The translations under genes were made by a program, and so were the position numbers. The notes beneath the pieces are model-generated. The model was given only the letters and a program-made list of their open reading frames with translations, ran no database searches and was not told the DNA's origin. Below are positions 9,312 to 16,909 of a stretch of DNA of 42,405 nucleotides, in pieces. Numbering within the stretch: the stretch's first letter is position 1; every line of letters begins with the position of its first letter. Source of the stretch: Deltaproteobacteria bacterium. Its GTDB lineage: Bacteria > Desulfobacterota > Deferrisomatia > Deferrisomatales > JACRMM01. The stretch lies in contig JACRMM010000014.1 of assembly GCA_016214985.1 (NCBI GenBank), positions 1-42,405 on the forward strand, in the 5' to 3' direction.

Positions 9312-9338
9312 CGGCCGCGGGGACGAGCGACGCGGCCG
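9312..9338 (+). terminator. GC hairpin after the membrane protein gene
   Basis: Perfect 8-bp arms CGGCCGCG and CGCGGCCG with an 11-base loop directly after the stop codon. No T tract, so it may act with Rho or only stabilise the mRNA end. Confidence 0.45.
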
Positions 9339-9430
9339 CCGCCGGGCTACTTTCCCTACCCAATCCCTTGGAATAGAACAGGATTGCGAAGCGGTTCGGC
9401 GGGGGTGAAATTTTAGTGAGACTCGAGCTT

Positions 9431-9447
9431 TTTTAGCCTTGCTAAAA
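9431..9447. promoter_or_regulatory. Perfect 17-bp palindrome overlapping a -10-like box upstream of mdh
   Basis: The sequence TTTTAGCCTTGCTAAAA has perfect 7-bp arms around a 3-base centre. Its right arm overlaps TAAAAT (9443-9448), a good -10 hexamer. A further half-site, TTTTAG, lies at 9411-9416, exactly 20 bp (two helical turns) before the left arm. This is the layout of an operator whose bound repressor would block the promoter of mdh, about 80 bases downstream. The motif is loosely reminiscent of DtxR/MntR-type sites; the regulator is not in the window. Confidence 0.5.
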
Positions 9448-9464
9448 TAAGGACCGAGCGTTAG

Positions 9465-10454
<990 letters not shown>

Positions 10455-10516
10455 CACGAGGGAGGGGCGGCGCGATGGGAGGTCGGGCCCGAGACGGCCG
10501 AAGTGGGGGAAAATTG

Positions 10517-10546
10517 TTGACCGTCCCGGTAGCTCATCGCTATTCT
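10517..10546 (+). promoter_or_regulatory. Sigma-70-like promoter for the hdr cluster
   Basis: TTGACC (10517-10522) and TATTCT (10541-10546) are separated by 18 bases. It is the best sigma-70-type promoter seen in the cluster region and lies in an AT-richer patch. Transcription would start near 10553, leaving a leader of roughly 195 bases before hdrC. Confidence 0.5.
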
Positions 10547-10662
10547 GGAACGCGGTGAGACATCCCGTGTTCAACGCCCTCCCGTCCGCATTCCCGCGTT
10601 TTGCCCACCCTGTCGGCCCCTCCGGCCGCGGCGCTCCGGTGTCGCAACGGGGGCTCTCCGCG

Positions 10663-10676
10663 CCACGCTGGCGTGG
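10663..10676. promoter_or_regulatory. 14-bp palindrome in the hdr leader
   Basis: CCACGC-TG-GCGTGG is perfect around a 2-base centre and lies between the predicted promoter and hdrC. About 30 bases further on, the leader has short tandem copies of a CGACCGA-like unit (about 10706-10730). Either could be a regulator site or a fold in the leader RNA. This is inference from symmetry only. Confidence 0.3.
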
Positions 10677-10748
10677 TCAAAAGCTCGAGGGCGCGGTGGG
10701 CGGAGACGACCGACGACCGACGACGGACATCCAACGAAGGAAGGCCCC

Positions 10749-11162
10749 ATGCGCGTAAAGCTGGAGACCGGCAACATTCGCAACGACCGGATCAAGAAGG
10801 TCGAGGAGATCTCCTGCCAGAACGTGTACCAGTGCTACCAGTGCGGGAAGTGCTCGGCCGCGTGCCCGGCAACGCCCGAGATGGACATGCTCCCGAATCA
10901 GGTCATCCGCTATCTGCAGCTCGGCCTCGACGACAAGGTGTTCCAGGCCAACACCCCCTGGATCTGCGCGTCGTGCCTGCAGTGCATGAGCGTGTGCCCC
11001 AAGGGCGTGGACCTCGCCCGGATCATGGAGGCCATTCGGATGCTGCAGCTGCGCAAGGGACAGAACGAGATCGAGATCCGAAAGTTCCCGCGGGAGTACC
11101 TCGAGAAGTCGCCACAGATCGCGTTCATCAGCGGGTACCGGAAATTCCTGTCGTTGAGCTGA
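10749..11162 (+). CDS. hdrC: Heterodisulfide-reductase-like subunit C (first copy)
   Basis: A 137-residue HdrC-type protein with two [4Fe-4S] motifs: Cys29/32/35/39 (CYQCGKCSAACP) and Cys73/76/79/83 (CASCLQCMSVCP). HdrC passes electrons from HdrA to HdrB in the soluble HdrABC core; there is no membrane domain as in QmoC or HdrE. An extra Cys23 lies just before the first motif. First gene of a 16-gene rightward cluster, 82 bases before hdrB. In an organism without coenzyme M/B the true acceptor is not a methanogen heterodisulfide. Confidence in family is high, in reaction low. Confidence 0.92.
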   Translation: MRVKLETGNIRNDRIKKVEEISCQNVYQCYQCGKCSAACPATPEMDMLPNQVIRYLQLGLDDKVFQANTPWICASCLQCMSVCPKGVDLARIMEAIRMLQLRKGQNEIEIRKFPREYLEKSPQIAFISGYRKFLSLS

Positions 11163-11244
11163 AGCGTCGTTTCTGGTCCCTGGTCCCTCGTCCCTGGTCT
11201 TCCAACCAAGAACAAGGGACCGAGGACGTCACCAAAGGTGACCT
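11163..11244. repeat. Intergenic inverted repeat, CTGGTCCC family
   Basis: Tandem 7-mers (TGGTCCC TGGTCCC TCGTCCC TGGTC) on the left and AACAAGGGACCGAGG on the right pair as an imperfect stem. It fills the gap between hdrC and hdrB and belongs to the set of phrase-like inverted repeats found in nearly every gap of this cluster. Confidence 0.6.
11228..11242 (+). promoter_or_regulatory. Hairpin covering the ribosome-binding site of hdrB
   Basis: GTCACC-AAA-GGTGAC is a perfect 6-bp stem with a 3-base loop. Its right arm contains the AGGTGA ribosome-binding site of hdrB, two to three bases before the ATG. If it forms it would limit hdrB initiation unless unwound. Confidence 0.35.
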
Positions 11245-12111
11245 ATGAATTATCCCTACTTCCCCGGCTGCACCCTCTACACCAAGGCCCAGTCCTTCGA
11301 CGAGGCGGCCAAGCGCGCCGGCGACAAGCTCGGCTTCGCCCTCGAGGAGCTTCCTTACTGGACGTGCTGCGGGGCTACCTTTCCGCTGGCCGAGGACTAC
11401 GACATGGCCCTGGCGTCGCCCACGCGGGTGCTGGCGCGGGCCCGTCAGCAGGGGGAGAAGGTCGTGACCCTGTGCGCGGTGTGCCACAACGTCCTCAAGC
11501 GCACGAACCACGTGATGAAGACCAACGAGGCCCGGCGGGCGAAGGTCACGGACTTCATCCAGGAGCCTTACGACGGCACGCTCGACGTGGTCCACTACCT
11601 GGAGGTCCTGCGCGACGACGTCGGCTTCGAGGGCGTCGCGGCCAAGGTGGAGAAGTCGCTCCAGGGGCTCAAGGTGGCGCCCTTCTACGGCTGCCTGCTC
11701 CTGCGCCCCAAGGCCGAGATGGCCATGGACGATCCGGACAACCCCCGCATCTTCGAAGACCTCCTGCGCGCGCTCGGCGCCGAGCCGGTGGACTTCCCGA
11801 TGAAGGCCGAGTGCTGCGGCGCCTTCCAGGTGGTCCACTCGGACGACATGGCCACCCGGTGCTCCCGAGAGATCATCGGCTCGGCCAAGAAGAGGGGCGC
11901 CGAGTTGCTCGTGACCGCGTGCCCCCTGTGCCAGTTCAACCTGGAGGACCGCCAGGCCGAGATGGCGAAGGCGGAACAGGGGTTCAAGGGGCTGCCCGTG
12001 TTGTACTTCACGCAACTCTTGGCCCTGGCTCTCGGCGACAGCGCCGAGGGCATGGACGTCTCGCGCCACCACGCCGACCCGAGGCCTGTGCTCCAGGCCC
12101 ACGGATTGTAA
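11245..12111 (+). CDS. hdrB: Heterodisulfide-reductase-like subunit B (first copy)
   Basis: A 288-residue HdrB-type protein with two CCG domains that in HdrB bind non-cubane [4Fe-4S] clusters. The first has Cys9, Cys41-Cys42 and Cys77/Cys80, matching the CX31CC...CxxC spacing of the family. The second runs from YGCLLLRP through ECCGAF to CPLCQF. HdrB is the disulfide-reducing subunit in methanogens. Here it may reduce another disulfide or act as an electron relay to the fumarate-reductase-like pair, since thiol:fumarate reductase uses an HdrB-like domain for this. Start supported by AGGTGA immediately upstream. Confidence 0.92.
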   Translation: MNYPYFPGCTLYTKAQSFDEAAKRAGDKLGFALEELPYWTCCGATFPLAEDYDMALASPTRVLARARQQGEKVVTLCAVCHNVLKRTNHVMKTNEARRAKVTDFIQEPYDGTLDVVHYLEVLRDDVGFEGVAAKVEKSLQGLKVAPFYGCLLLRPKAEMAMDDPDNPRIFEDLLRALGAEPVDFPMKAECCGAFQVVHSDDMATRCSREIIGSAKKRGAELLVTACPLCQFNLEDRQAEMAKAEQGFKGLPVLYFTQLLALALGDSAEGMDVSRHHADPRPVLQAHGL

Positions 12112-12178
12112 GGCGGGGCTCGCCTCGCCATTGCTGCTTGGCAGGAACATGATTTCGGCGGGGCAAGCCCCGCCCTAC
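12109..12178. repeat. Inverted repeat, TAGGGCGGGGC family, beginning at the hdrB stop codon
   Basis: The left copy starts with the TAA stop of hdrB (TAAGGCGGGGCTCGCC). The right copy, GGCGGGGC-AA-GCCCCGCC at 12157-12174, is itself a perfect hairpin. The two copies are complementary to each other over about 22 bases with three mismatches, so a long stem is also possible. Confidence 0.6.
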
Positions 12179-12191
12179 GAGTGAACGACCG

Positions 12192-13505
12192 ATGGGTGAT
12201 CAGCAGAAGATCCTCGTAATTGGCGCCGGCATTGCCGGCATCACGGCCTCCATCGATCTCGCCGACGCCGGCCACGAGGTCCTGCTGGTGGACCGGCTCC
12301 CATCGATCGGTGGCCGGATGCTCCAACTCTCCGAGACCTTCCCGACCCTCGACTGCGCCCAGTGCACGCTCACTCCGCGGACGGTGGAGACCGGGCAGCA
12401 CCGCAACATCCGGCTGCTGACGTACTCCGAGGTCCTCGGCCTGACGGGCGAGCCGGGCGATTTCACGGCGACGATCCGGCGCAAGGCCGGCAAGGTCGAC
12501 TGGACGAAGTGCACCGGGTGCGGCGCCTGCCAGGAGAAGTGCCCCACCCGGGTGAAGACGAACTTCTTCGACCGCGGCGTGGGGATGAAGAAGGCGATCT
12601 TCTCGCTCTCACCCCAGGCCATCCCCAACAAGCCTTACATCGACGTTGAGAACTGCCGGTACTTCAAGTTCGGCAAGTGCCGGATCTGCTCGAAGGCGTG
12701 CCCCGTGGGCGCCATCGACTACGAGCAGGAGGACCGCCTGGTTGAGGAGAAAGTGGCGGCGGTGATCGTGGCCACGGGCTTCGAGCTCTACCCGATCGCG
12801 GCCATGGGCGAGTACGGGTACGGAACGGTGCCGGACGTGATCGACGGCCTCGCCATGGAGCGGTTCTGCTCGGCCTCCGGTCCCACCGCGGGCAAGGTCT
12901 TGAGGCCGTCGGACGGCGCGGAGCCCAAGAGCGTCGTCTTCATCCAGTGCGTCGGCTCCCGCGACCCCGAACACCACAAGCCGTACTGCTCGCGGGTCTG
13001 CTGCATGTACTCCGCGAAGCATGCGCGGCTCTACAAGCACAAGGTCCACGACGGCATTGCCACCCTCTTCTACATGGACCTTCGGACCACCGGGAAGGGC
13101 TACGAGGAGTTCCTCCAGCAGTCGACGGAAGAGGAGGGGCTGATCTACGTCAGGGGCCGTGTCTCGAAGATTTTTAGAGATGGTGACAAAGTCATCGTGT
13201 GGGGGACCGACACCCTTTCAGGCCAGCCCGTCGAGGTCGAGGCCGACATGGTCGTCCTGGCCACCGCCCTGGTCCCCAACCCGGAGCAGGCGGCGCTCGC
13301 GACGGCCCTGGGGATCGAGGCCGACGTGAACGGCTTCTTCCAGGAGGGGCATTACAAGGTCGGCTCCAACGAGACGGTCCGACCCGGCGTGTTCGTGGCG
13401 GGCTGCTGCCAGGGGCCCCGCGACATCGCCGACACTGTGGCGCACGCCTCGGCGGCGGCCTCCAAGGTGCAGGTCTTCCTCGCGCAGCGCCGCCGCGCGG
13501 CTTGA
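12192..13505 (+). CDS. hdrA: HdrA-like flavoprotein, insert-bearing half (QmoA-like)
   Basis: A 437-residue HdrA/QmoA-type FAD protein. It begins with the Rossmann motif VIGAGIAGITASIDLADAG, then FPTLDCAQCTL (Cys55, Cys58), then the ferredoxin insert with CTGCGACQEKCP (Cys107-117) and CRICSKACPVGA (Cys163-170, with Cys155). It lacks both the N-terminal Cys domain and the C-terminal twin [4Fe-4S] domain of full-length HdrA; those are found in the next gene. HdrA is the flavin site where electron pairs are split or merged. The next gene is about 80 bases on, in the same direction. Confidence 0.9.
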   Translation: MGDQQKILVIGAGIAGITASIDLADAGHEVLLVDRLPSIGGRMLQLSETFPTLDCAQCTLTPRTVETGQHRNIRLLTYSEVLGLTGEPGDFTATIRRKAGKVDWTKCTGCGACQEKCPTRVKTNFFDRGVGMKKAIFSLSPQAIPNKPYIDVENCRYFKFGKCRICSKACPVGAIDYEQEDRLVEEKVAAVIVATGFELYPIAAMGEYGYGTVPDVIDGLAMERFCSASGPTAGKVLRPSDGAEPKSVVFIQCVGSRDPEHHKPYCSRVCCMYSAKHARLYKHKVHDGIATLFYMDLRTTGKGYEEFLQQSTEEEGLIYVRGRVSKIFRDGDKVIVWGTDTLSGQPVEVEADMVVLATALVPNPEQAALATALGIEADVNGFFQEGHYKVGSNETVRPGVFVAGCCQGPRDIADTVAHASAAASKVQVFLAQRRRAA

Positions 13506-13580
13506 AGGCTGCTGGGATGCGCACAGACATGATCGGTTGTGGGCGGGGCGGCCTCCTGGCCTCCCAGCGTCCCAGCGAGG
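13503..13580. repeat. Inverted repeat, CTGGGATGC/CCCAGC family
   Basis: Starts at the TGA stop of the preceding hdrA. GGCTGCTGGGATGCG on the left pairs with CCTCCCAGCGTCCCAGCG on the right. Occupies the whole gap to the next hdrA. Confidence 0.5.
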
Positions 13581-13585
13581 GGTAG

Positions 13586-15346
13586 ATGGCACGCATAGGT
13601 GTCTTTCTCTGTTGGTGCGGTGCGAACATCGCGGACACGGTCGACGTGCACCAGGTGATCTCGGACGTGAAGAACGTGCCCGAGGTCGTACACGCCGAGA
13701 ACTACATGTACATGTGCTCCGACCCGGGGCAGGAGCGGATCAAGAACGCGATCCGAGACGCCAACCTCGACCGGGTCATCGTCGCCTCCTGCTCGCCGCG
13801 GATGCACGAGACCACCTTTCGTCGGGCGGCGGCGTCCATGGGCCTGAACCCGTACCTGGTCGAGATCGCCAACGTCCGCGAGCAATGCTCCTGGGTGCAT
13901 CAGAAGGACAAGGGGCTCGCCACCCGGAAGGCGCTCCACATCATCCGCGCCACCATCGAGAAGGTGAAGCGAAACGGTTCGCTCGAGGCGATCCGGGTGC
14001 CGGTCACCAAGAGGGCCCTGGTGGTGGGGGCCGGCATCGCCGGCATCGCCGCGGCGCTGGACCTCGCGGATGCGGGGTTCGAGACCGTCGTTGTGGAGCG
14101 GGAGGCGGTGATCGGCGGCAAGATGCGCTTTCTGTCGAGGACCTTTCCCTTCCATGAGCCGGCGGCCGACGTGTTGGAGCCGAGGGTGAAGGCCTTGGCC
14201 GAGCACCCGAACGTGCGCCTGTTCACGGGGAGCCAGGTGACCGACGTCTCCGGCTACGTCGGCAACTTCGAGGTGGATATCCAGCCTCTGTCGGCCGAGG
14301 GGGGCGGGGAAACCGTCCAGGAGAAGGTGGGCGCGATCGTGGTTGCCACGGGGTACGACCTCTATCCGGTGGAAAGGATGGCGGAGTACGGCGCCGGGCA
14401 GGTGCCCGACGTGGTCGACGGGCTCGCCTTCGAGGCTCTGCTGCAAGAGAGCTTCGCCTCCGGTCGACCGGTGCGGCGACCCTCGGACGGCAAGGTCGTG
14501 CAGGATGTCGTCTTCATCCAGTGCTCCGGCAGCCGGGATCCGGAGAACCACAAGCCCTACTGCTCGCGCGTATGCTGCCTGTATACCTCGAAGCAGGCGC
14601 GGCTGTTCCGGGAGCAAAATCCCGACGGCCAGGCGATCGTCTCCTTCATGGACATGCGCACCGACTGCAAGGGCACCGAGGAGTATGCCCAGCGAAACAT
14701 CGAGGAGACGGGGATCGTCTACGTCCGCGGGCGGGTGTCGAAGCTCTGGCGCGACGGGGACCGCGTCGTCCTGTGGACCGCGGACACGTTGACGGGCGAA
14801 AAGCTCGAGGTGGAGGCAGACCTGGTCGTGCTCGCCATGGCCATCGAGCCTTCGGCTGGGTATCTGGAGGTGTCGAGCCTCTTTCGTGCCAGCGTGGACC
14901 AGAACGGGTTCTTCCAGGAGAGCCATATCAAGCTCCGGCCGGTGGAGAGCATGACCCGGGGCGTATACCTGGCGGGTGCCGGGCAGTACCCCAAGGACAT
15001 CACCGACTCGGTGGCGCAGGCCCAGGCCACGGCGTCGAAGATCCAGAGCCTGTTCTCCAACGAAGAGCTCGCGCAGGACCCCCTCGTGTCCCAGGTGGAC
15101 CCGGACATCTGCTCGGCCTGCGGCCTGTGCGTTCCGATCTGCCCGTACGGCGCGAGAGAGGTCGATCCGGCGGCCGGCTTCAGCCGGGTGAACGAGGCCC
15201 TGTGCCAGGGCTGCGGCGCGTGCGTGGCCGTCTGCCCCAACAAGGCGTGCCAGCTCAAGAACGACAGCCTCGTGCAGGTCCTGAACGAGATCGAGGTGTT
15301 TACGGAGAGCGCGGCGGAAGAAGAGGCGCTGTGCGCGTGCGGCTAG
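13586..15346 (+). CDS. HdrA-like flavoprotein, complementary half
   Basis: A 586-residue HdrA-type protein. It has the N-terminal domain with CWCG (Cys9, Cys11), Cys44 and ASCSPRMHE (Cys69), then the FAD Rossmann motif ALVVGAGIAGIAAALDLADAG (about 142-162), and two C-terminal [4Fe-4S] motifs, CSACGLCVPICP (about 509) and CQGCGACVAVCP (about 540). Where full-length HdrA has DCxxC and a ferredoxin insert, this protein has FHEPAADVLEP and no insert. Together with the preceding gene it makes up one complete HdrA set of cofactors. Start supported by GAGGGG upstream. Confidence 0.9.
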   Translation: MARIGVFLCWCGANIADTVDVHQVISDVKNVPEVVHAENYMYMCSDPGQERIKNAIRDANLDRVIVASCSPRMHETTFRRAAASMGLNPYLVEIANVREQCSWVHQKDKGLATRKALHIIRATIEKVKRNGSLEAIRVPVTKRALVVGAGIAGIAAALDLADAGFETVVVEREAVIGGKMRFLSRTFPFHEPAADVLEPRVKALAEHPNVRLFTGSQVTDVSGYVGNFEVDIQPLSAEGGGETVQEKVGAIVVATGYDLYPVERMAEYGAGQVPDVVDGLAFEALLQESFASGRPVRRPSDGKVVQDVVFIQCSGSRDPENHKPYCSRVCCLYTSKQARLFREQNPDGQAIVSFMDMRTDCKGTEEYAQRNIEETGIVYVRGRVSKLWRDGDRVVLWTADTLTGEKLEVEADLVVLAMAIEPSAGYLEVSSLFRASVDQNGFFQESHIKLRPVESMTRGVYLAGAGQYPKDITDSVAQAQATASKIQSLFSNEELAQDPLVSQVDPDICSACGLCVPICPYGAREVDPAAGFSRVNEALCQGCGACVAVCPNKACQLKNDSLVQVLNEIEVFTESAAEEEALCACG

Positions 15347-15430
15347 GACGCGAGCGGTTGGGCAGCTAGGCCGCTAGGCGGCCCGCCCCCAGAGCTGCCC
15401 AGCAGCCCGGCCGCCCAACGTGCGACGACA
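15344..15430. repeat. Inverted repeat, TAGGCGGCTAGGC family
   Basis: Begins at the TAG stop of the upstream hdrA-like gene. GTTGGGCAGCTAGGCCGC on the left pairs with GCGGCCGGGC... read on the other strand (15395-15419, GCCCAGCAGCCCGGCCGCC). Fills the gap to the second hdrC. Confidence 0.55.
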
Positions 15431-15438
15431 GGAGCACC

Positions 15439-15966
15439 ATGCATCCCTTTGCGAAACAGATCCAGGACACGAGCGGCCAGAACCTGTCGCGGTGCTACCA
15501 GTGCAAGAAGTGCACGGCCGGCTGCCCGACGGTGTCGTGGTTCGAGTGGGGCAACCACGCCATCGTGCGGATGATCCAGCGGGGGATGAAGGAGGAGCTT
15601 CTGTCCTCCAAGGCCATCTGGATGTGCGTGACCTGCGAGACCTGCGGAACGCGCTGCCCCAACGGGATCTACCTGTCTCCGATCATGGACGCCCTGCGGT
15701 CCCTGGCCGTCGAGGAGGGCCGCCCCCAGGCCGAGCCGGCGGTGATGGCGTTTCATCGCTCTTTCGTGGGGAGCGCGAAGCGTTTTGGCCGGGTCCACGA
15801 GGCCACGATGCTCCTGGCGTACAAGTGGGCGACCAAGGACTTCATGACGGACATGGGCGTGGGGATGAAGCTGTTCTTCAAGGGCAAGATCCCGCTCCTG
15901 CCGAAATCCGTGAAGGGCAAGGCGGAGATCGACAAGATTTTCGCGGCGTCGAAGGTGAAGCTCTGA
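15439..15966 (+). CDS. hdrC: Heterodisulfide-reductase-like subunit C (second copy)
   Basis: A 175-residue HdrC paralogue. Its [4Fe-4S] motifs are Cys19/22/25/29 (CYQCKKCTAGCP) and Cys63/66/69/73 (CVTCETCGTRCP). It is longer at the C-terminus than the first copy by about 40 residues, ending in a basic tail. Its TGA overlaps the ATG of the second hdrB (TGATG), so the two are translationally coupled. It opens the second hdrC-hdrB-hdrA block of the cluster. Confidence 0.92.
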   Translation: MHPFAKQIQDTSGQNLSRCYQCKKCTAGCPTVSWFEWGNHAIVRMIQRGMKEELLSSKAIWMCVTCETCGTRCPNGIYLSPIMDALRSLAVEEGRPQAEPAVMAFHRSFVGSAKRFGRVHEATMLLAYKWATKDFMTDMGVGMKLFFKGKIPLLPKSVKGKAEIDKIFAASKVKL

Positions 15967-16796
15967 TGGACCTCTCCTACTATCCCGGCTGCACGGCGCA
16001 CTCCACGGCCTGGGAGTTCAACGAATCGACCCACGGGGTGTTCCAGGCCCTGGGGCACGGGCTCGCCGAAATCCCGGACTGGAATTGCTGCGGCGGCGCC
16101 TCGGCTCACAACCTCGACCACTTCGTGGGACTGGGCCTTCCGGCCCGCAACTTGGCGCTTGCCCAGAAGCAGGGGCTCGACCTCCTGATTCCCTGCGCCG
16201 GCTGTTACGGAAACTGCAAGAAGGCCGAGGCGGCCCTGAAGGACCCCGGCGCGGACAAGGCCAAGCTCGAGAGCGTCCTGGAGTTTGGGTGGAAGGGCAC
16301 CATCCGCGTCCTCTCGCTGGTGGACTTCCTGGAGAGTCCAGGGGTACTCGACGCAATTCGGGCCACCGTAAGGAAGCCCCTGAAGAGCCTCAAGGTCGTG
16401 GCCTACTACGGGTGCCAGTTGGTGCGGCCCCCGGCGGTCACGGGCGTGAAGAGCTGGGAGAACCCCACGATCCTCGAGGCGGCCTGCGAGGCGGCCGGAG
16501 CCACGGCGCTCGACTGGTCCTACAAGGTGGACTGCTGCGGGGCCGATCTGGCGCTCACCCACGGCGACCGAGCCGCGACGATCTGCTCGAAGCTCGCGGT
16601 CAAGGCCAAGGAGGCCGGGGCGGAGGCGATCGTGGTCTCCTGCGGGCTGTGCCAGGCGAACCTGGACATGCGCCAGGGCAGCGCGGGCCTCCCGATCCTC
16701 TACATCACCGAGCTCCTGGGCGAGGCGATGCAGCTGCCGGGCCGGGAGAAGTGGTGGAAAAAACACATCGTCGACCCGTCGAGGCTGTTCGGATGA
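15966..16796 (+). CDS. hdrB: Heterodisulfide-reductase-like subunit B (second copy)
   Basis: A 276-residue HdrB paralogue. The first CCG domain has Cys9, Cys41-42 and Cys77/80, spaced exactly as in the first copy. The second runs YGCQLVRPP, VDCCGAD, CGLCQANL. The ATG overlaps the stop of hdrC. Within the second block it is followed by the fused HdrA. The two HdrB copies differ clearly in sequence, so they probably serve different partners rather than being a recent duplication. Confidence 0.92.
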   Translation: MDLSYYPGCTAHSTAWEFNESTHGVFQALGHGLAEIPDWNCCGGASAHNLDHFVGLGLPARNLALAQKQGLDLLIPCAGCYGNCKKAEAALKDPGADKAKLESVLEFGWKGTIRVLSLVDFLESPGVLDAIRATVRKPLKSLKVVAYYGCQLVRPPAVTGVKSWENPTILEAACEAAGATALDWSYKVDCCGADLALTHGDRAATICSKLAVKAKEAGAEAIVVSCGLCQANLDMRQGSAGLPILYITELLGEAMQLPGREKWWKKHIVDPSRLFG

Positions 16797-16909
16797 GGCC
16801 GCGACGAGCTGCCAGTACTCCGCTGTCAGCCAAGGCTCTTCGAATGCTGTTTTTTCGTGATCTGGCTGATAGCTGATCGCTGAACGCGGACAGCCGAGAG
16901 AGATACGAG
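16797..16909. repeat. Inverted repeat, GCTGTCAGC family
   Basis: CGCTGTCAGCCAAGGC on the left and GGCTGATAGCTGATCGC ... GGACAGCC on the right form an imperfect stem around an AT-rich loop. Fills the gap before the fused hdrA. Confidence 0.5.
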
